Below, one piece after another: positions 6,149 through 6,493 of a DNA stretch of 6,493 bases; position 1 is the first letter of the stretch, and every line of letters starts with the position of its first letter. The stretch lies in assembly GCA_017961385.1 (NCBI GenBank), contig JAGCXJ010000206.1:1-6493 (forward strand). Reading direction: 5' to 3'. The position numbers and the translations under genes are program-made. Under the pieces are notes generated by a model. It did not search any database. It was not told the origin of the DNA and saw only the letters and a program-made list of their open reading frames with translations. This DNA is from Lachnospiraceae bacterium. GTDB taxonomy: Bacteria > Bacillota > Clostridia > Lachnospirales > Lachnospiraceae.

Positions 6149-6493
6149 ATGGACAGATCAAAAACAAAAGTTATTCATATCGGCGACAGAGTGATCGGAG
6201 GAGGCAATCCAATCCTCATTCAGTCCATGACCAATGTCCCGACCGAGGATACCGATAGATGTGTTGAGCAGATACTCAGACTTGAGGAGGCCGGCTGCGA
6301 GATAATCAGATGCACCGTTCCAAACGAGGAAGCGGCAAAGAGCATTTCAAGGATAAAGGATAAGATCCATATACCGCTTGTGGCGGTTATTCATTTTGAC
6401 TACTGGATGGCGATAGCCGCTATCGAGAACGGTGCTGTCAAGATCAGGATAAATCCCGGAAACATCGGCTGCAGAGAATAGCTTGAAGCGGTA
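6149..6493 (+). pseudogene. ispG: ispG 5' part, 4-hydroxy-3-methylbut-2-enyl diphosphate synthase, interrupted by TAG
   Basis: IspG converts MEcPP to HMBPP in the MEP isoprenoid pathway using a [4Fe-4S] cluster held by C-terminal cysteines. Family-specific motifs are IGGGNPILIQSMTN (residues 16-29), AGCEIIRCTVP (48-58), IPLVA-x-IHFDY and KIRINPGNIG. The start has GAAAGG at 6134-6139, nine bases before the ATG. The frame stops at TAG 6479-6481 after 110 codons, whereas the enzyme is usually about 350 residues or more. Homology continues after the stop: LEAV aligns with the (V/L)xAV that normally follows NPGNIG. The iron-sulfur part is outside the window. Val80 replaces the conserved Asp of ADIHFDYR, Trp86 replaces its Arg, and Val97 and Cys108 also sit where Asp and Ser are usual. 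As written the product could not work. A sequence error at the end of a contig is as likely as a true nonsense mutation. Confidence 0.8.

Noticed and set aside
6479..6481. TAG read as a sense codon (recoding or suppression) in ispG
   Set aside because: TAG ends two other genes here at expected places (1504 and 3820), and other unusual residues cluster at the same spot, which fits error or decay better.
1..6493. High density of GATC as a methylation or phase-variation signal
   Set aside because: Most occurrences arise from common codon pairs such as GAT-C and AAG-ATC inside genes, with no clustering at regulatory sites.

Overview
The window looks like low-to-moderate GC (about 40 % by eye) Firmicutes DNA. 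Frequent ATA (Ile) and AGA/AGG (Arg) codons, AGG-type ribosome binding sites, tight same-strand gene packing, a multi-membrane-segment GGDEF protein and an MEP-pathway ispG together suggest a Lachnospiraceae-type clostridium such as Butyrivibrio. That assignment is inference, not shown by a marker gene. All supported genes are on the + strand. Neither edge falls between genes: the first gene enters from the left and ispG runs off the right.

Region 1 (1-3822) is a co-directional block of six genes with gaps of 52, 10, 5, 32 and 14 bases. It holds the C-terminal part of a HEAT-repeat protein, four proteins I do not recognise (181, 131, 103 and 345 aa), and a hormone-sensitive-lipase-type alpha/beta hydrolase with a complete catalytic triad. 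The 131- and 103-aa proteins share an order of motifs and may be divergent paralogues. A HEAT protein followed by small, poorly conserved soluble proteins resembles the accessory immunity-type clusters of contact-dependent competition systems, but no toxin is in the window, so this is only a hypothesis.

Region 2 (3823-5629) is a self-contained two-gene unit. A good sigma-A-type promoter (ATGACA, 17 bases, TATAAT) precedes a diguanylate cyclase with about seven membrane segments and a GGDEF domain lacking the inhibitory I-site. After 18 bases comes a GNAT acetyltransferase resembling spermidine/spermine N-acetyltransferases. A strong rho-independent terminator closes the unit. This pairs c-di-GMP synthesis with probable polyamine (or other amine) acetylation.

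Region 3 (5630-6148) is about 520 bases without a convincing gene. It carries a family of degenerate interspersed motifs (TGACCG or its complement, GGTCAAAAATCT, and a GATTTTT-CAGAAT element) in both orientations, then a candidate promoter for ispG.

Region 4 (6149-6493) is the start of ispG. It is clear by homology, but it has an in-frame TAG after 110 codons, with recognisable homology continuing past the stop. The stop and four odd residues at normally conserved positions fall in the last about 110 bases, and all five can be explained by A-to-T changes. This points to sequence error at a contig end or to a decaying copy.
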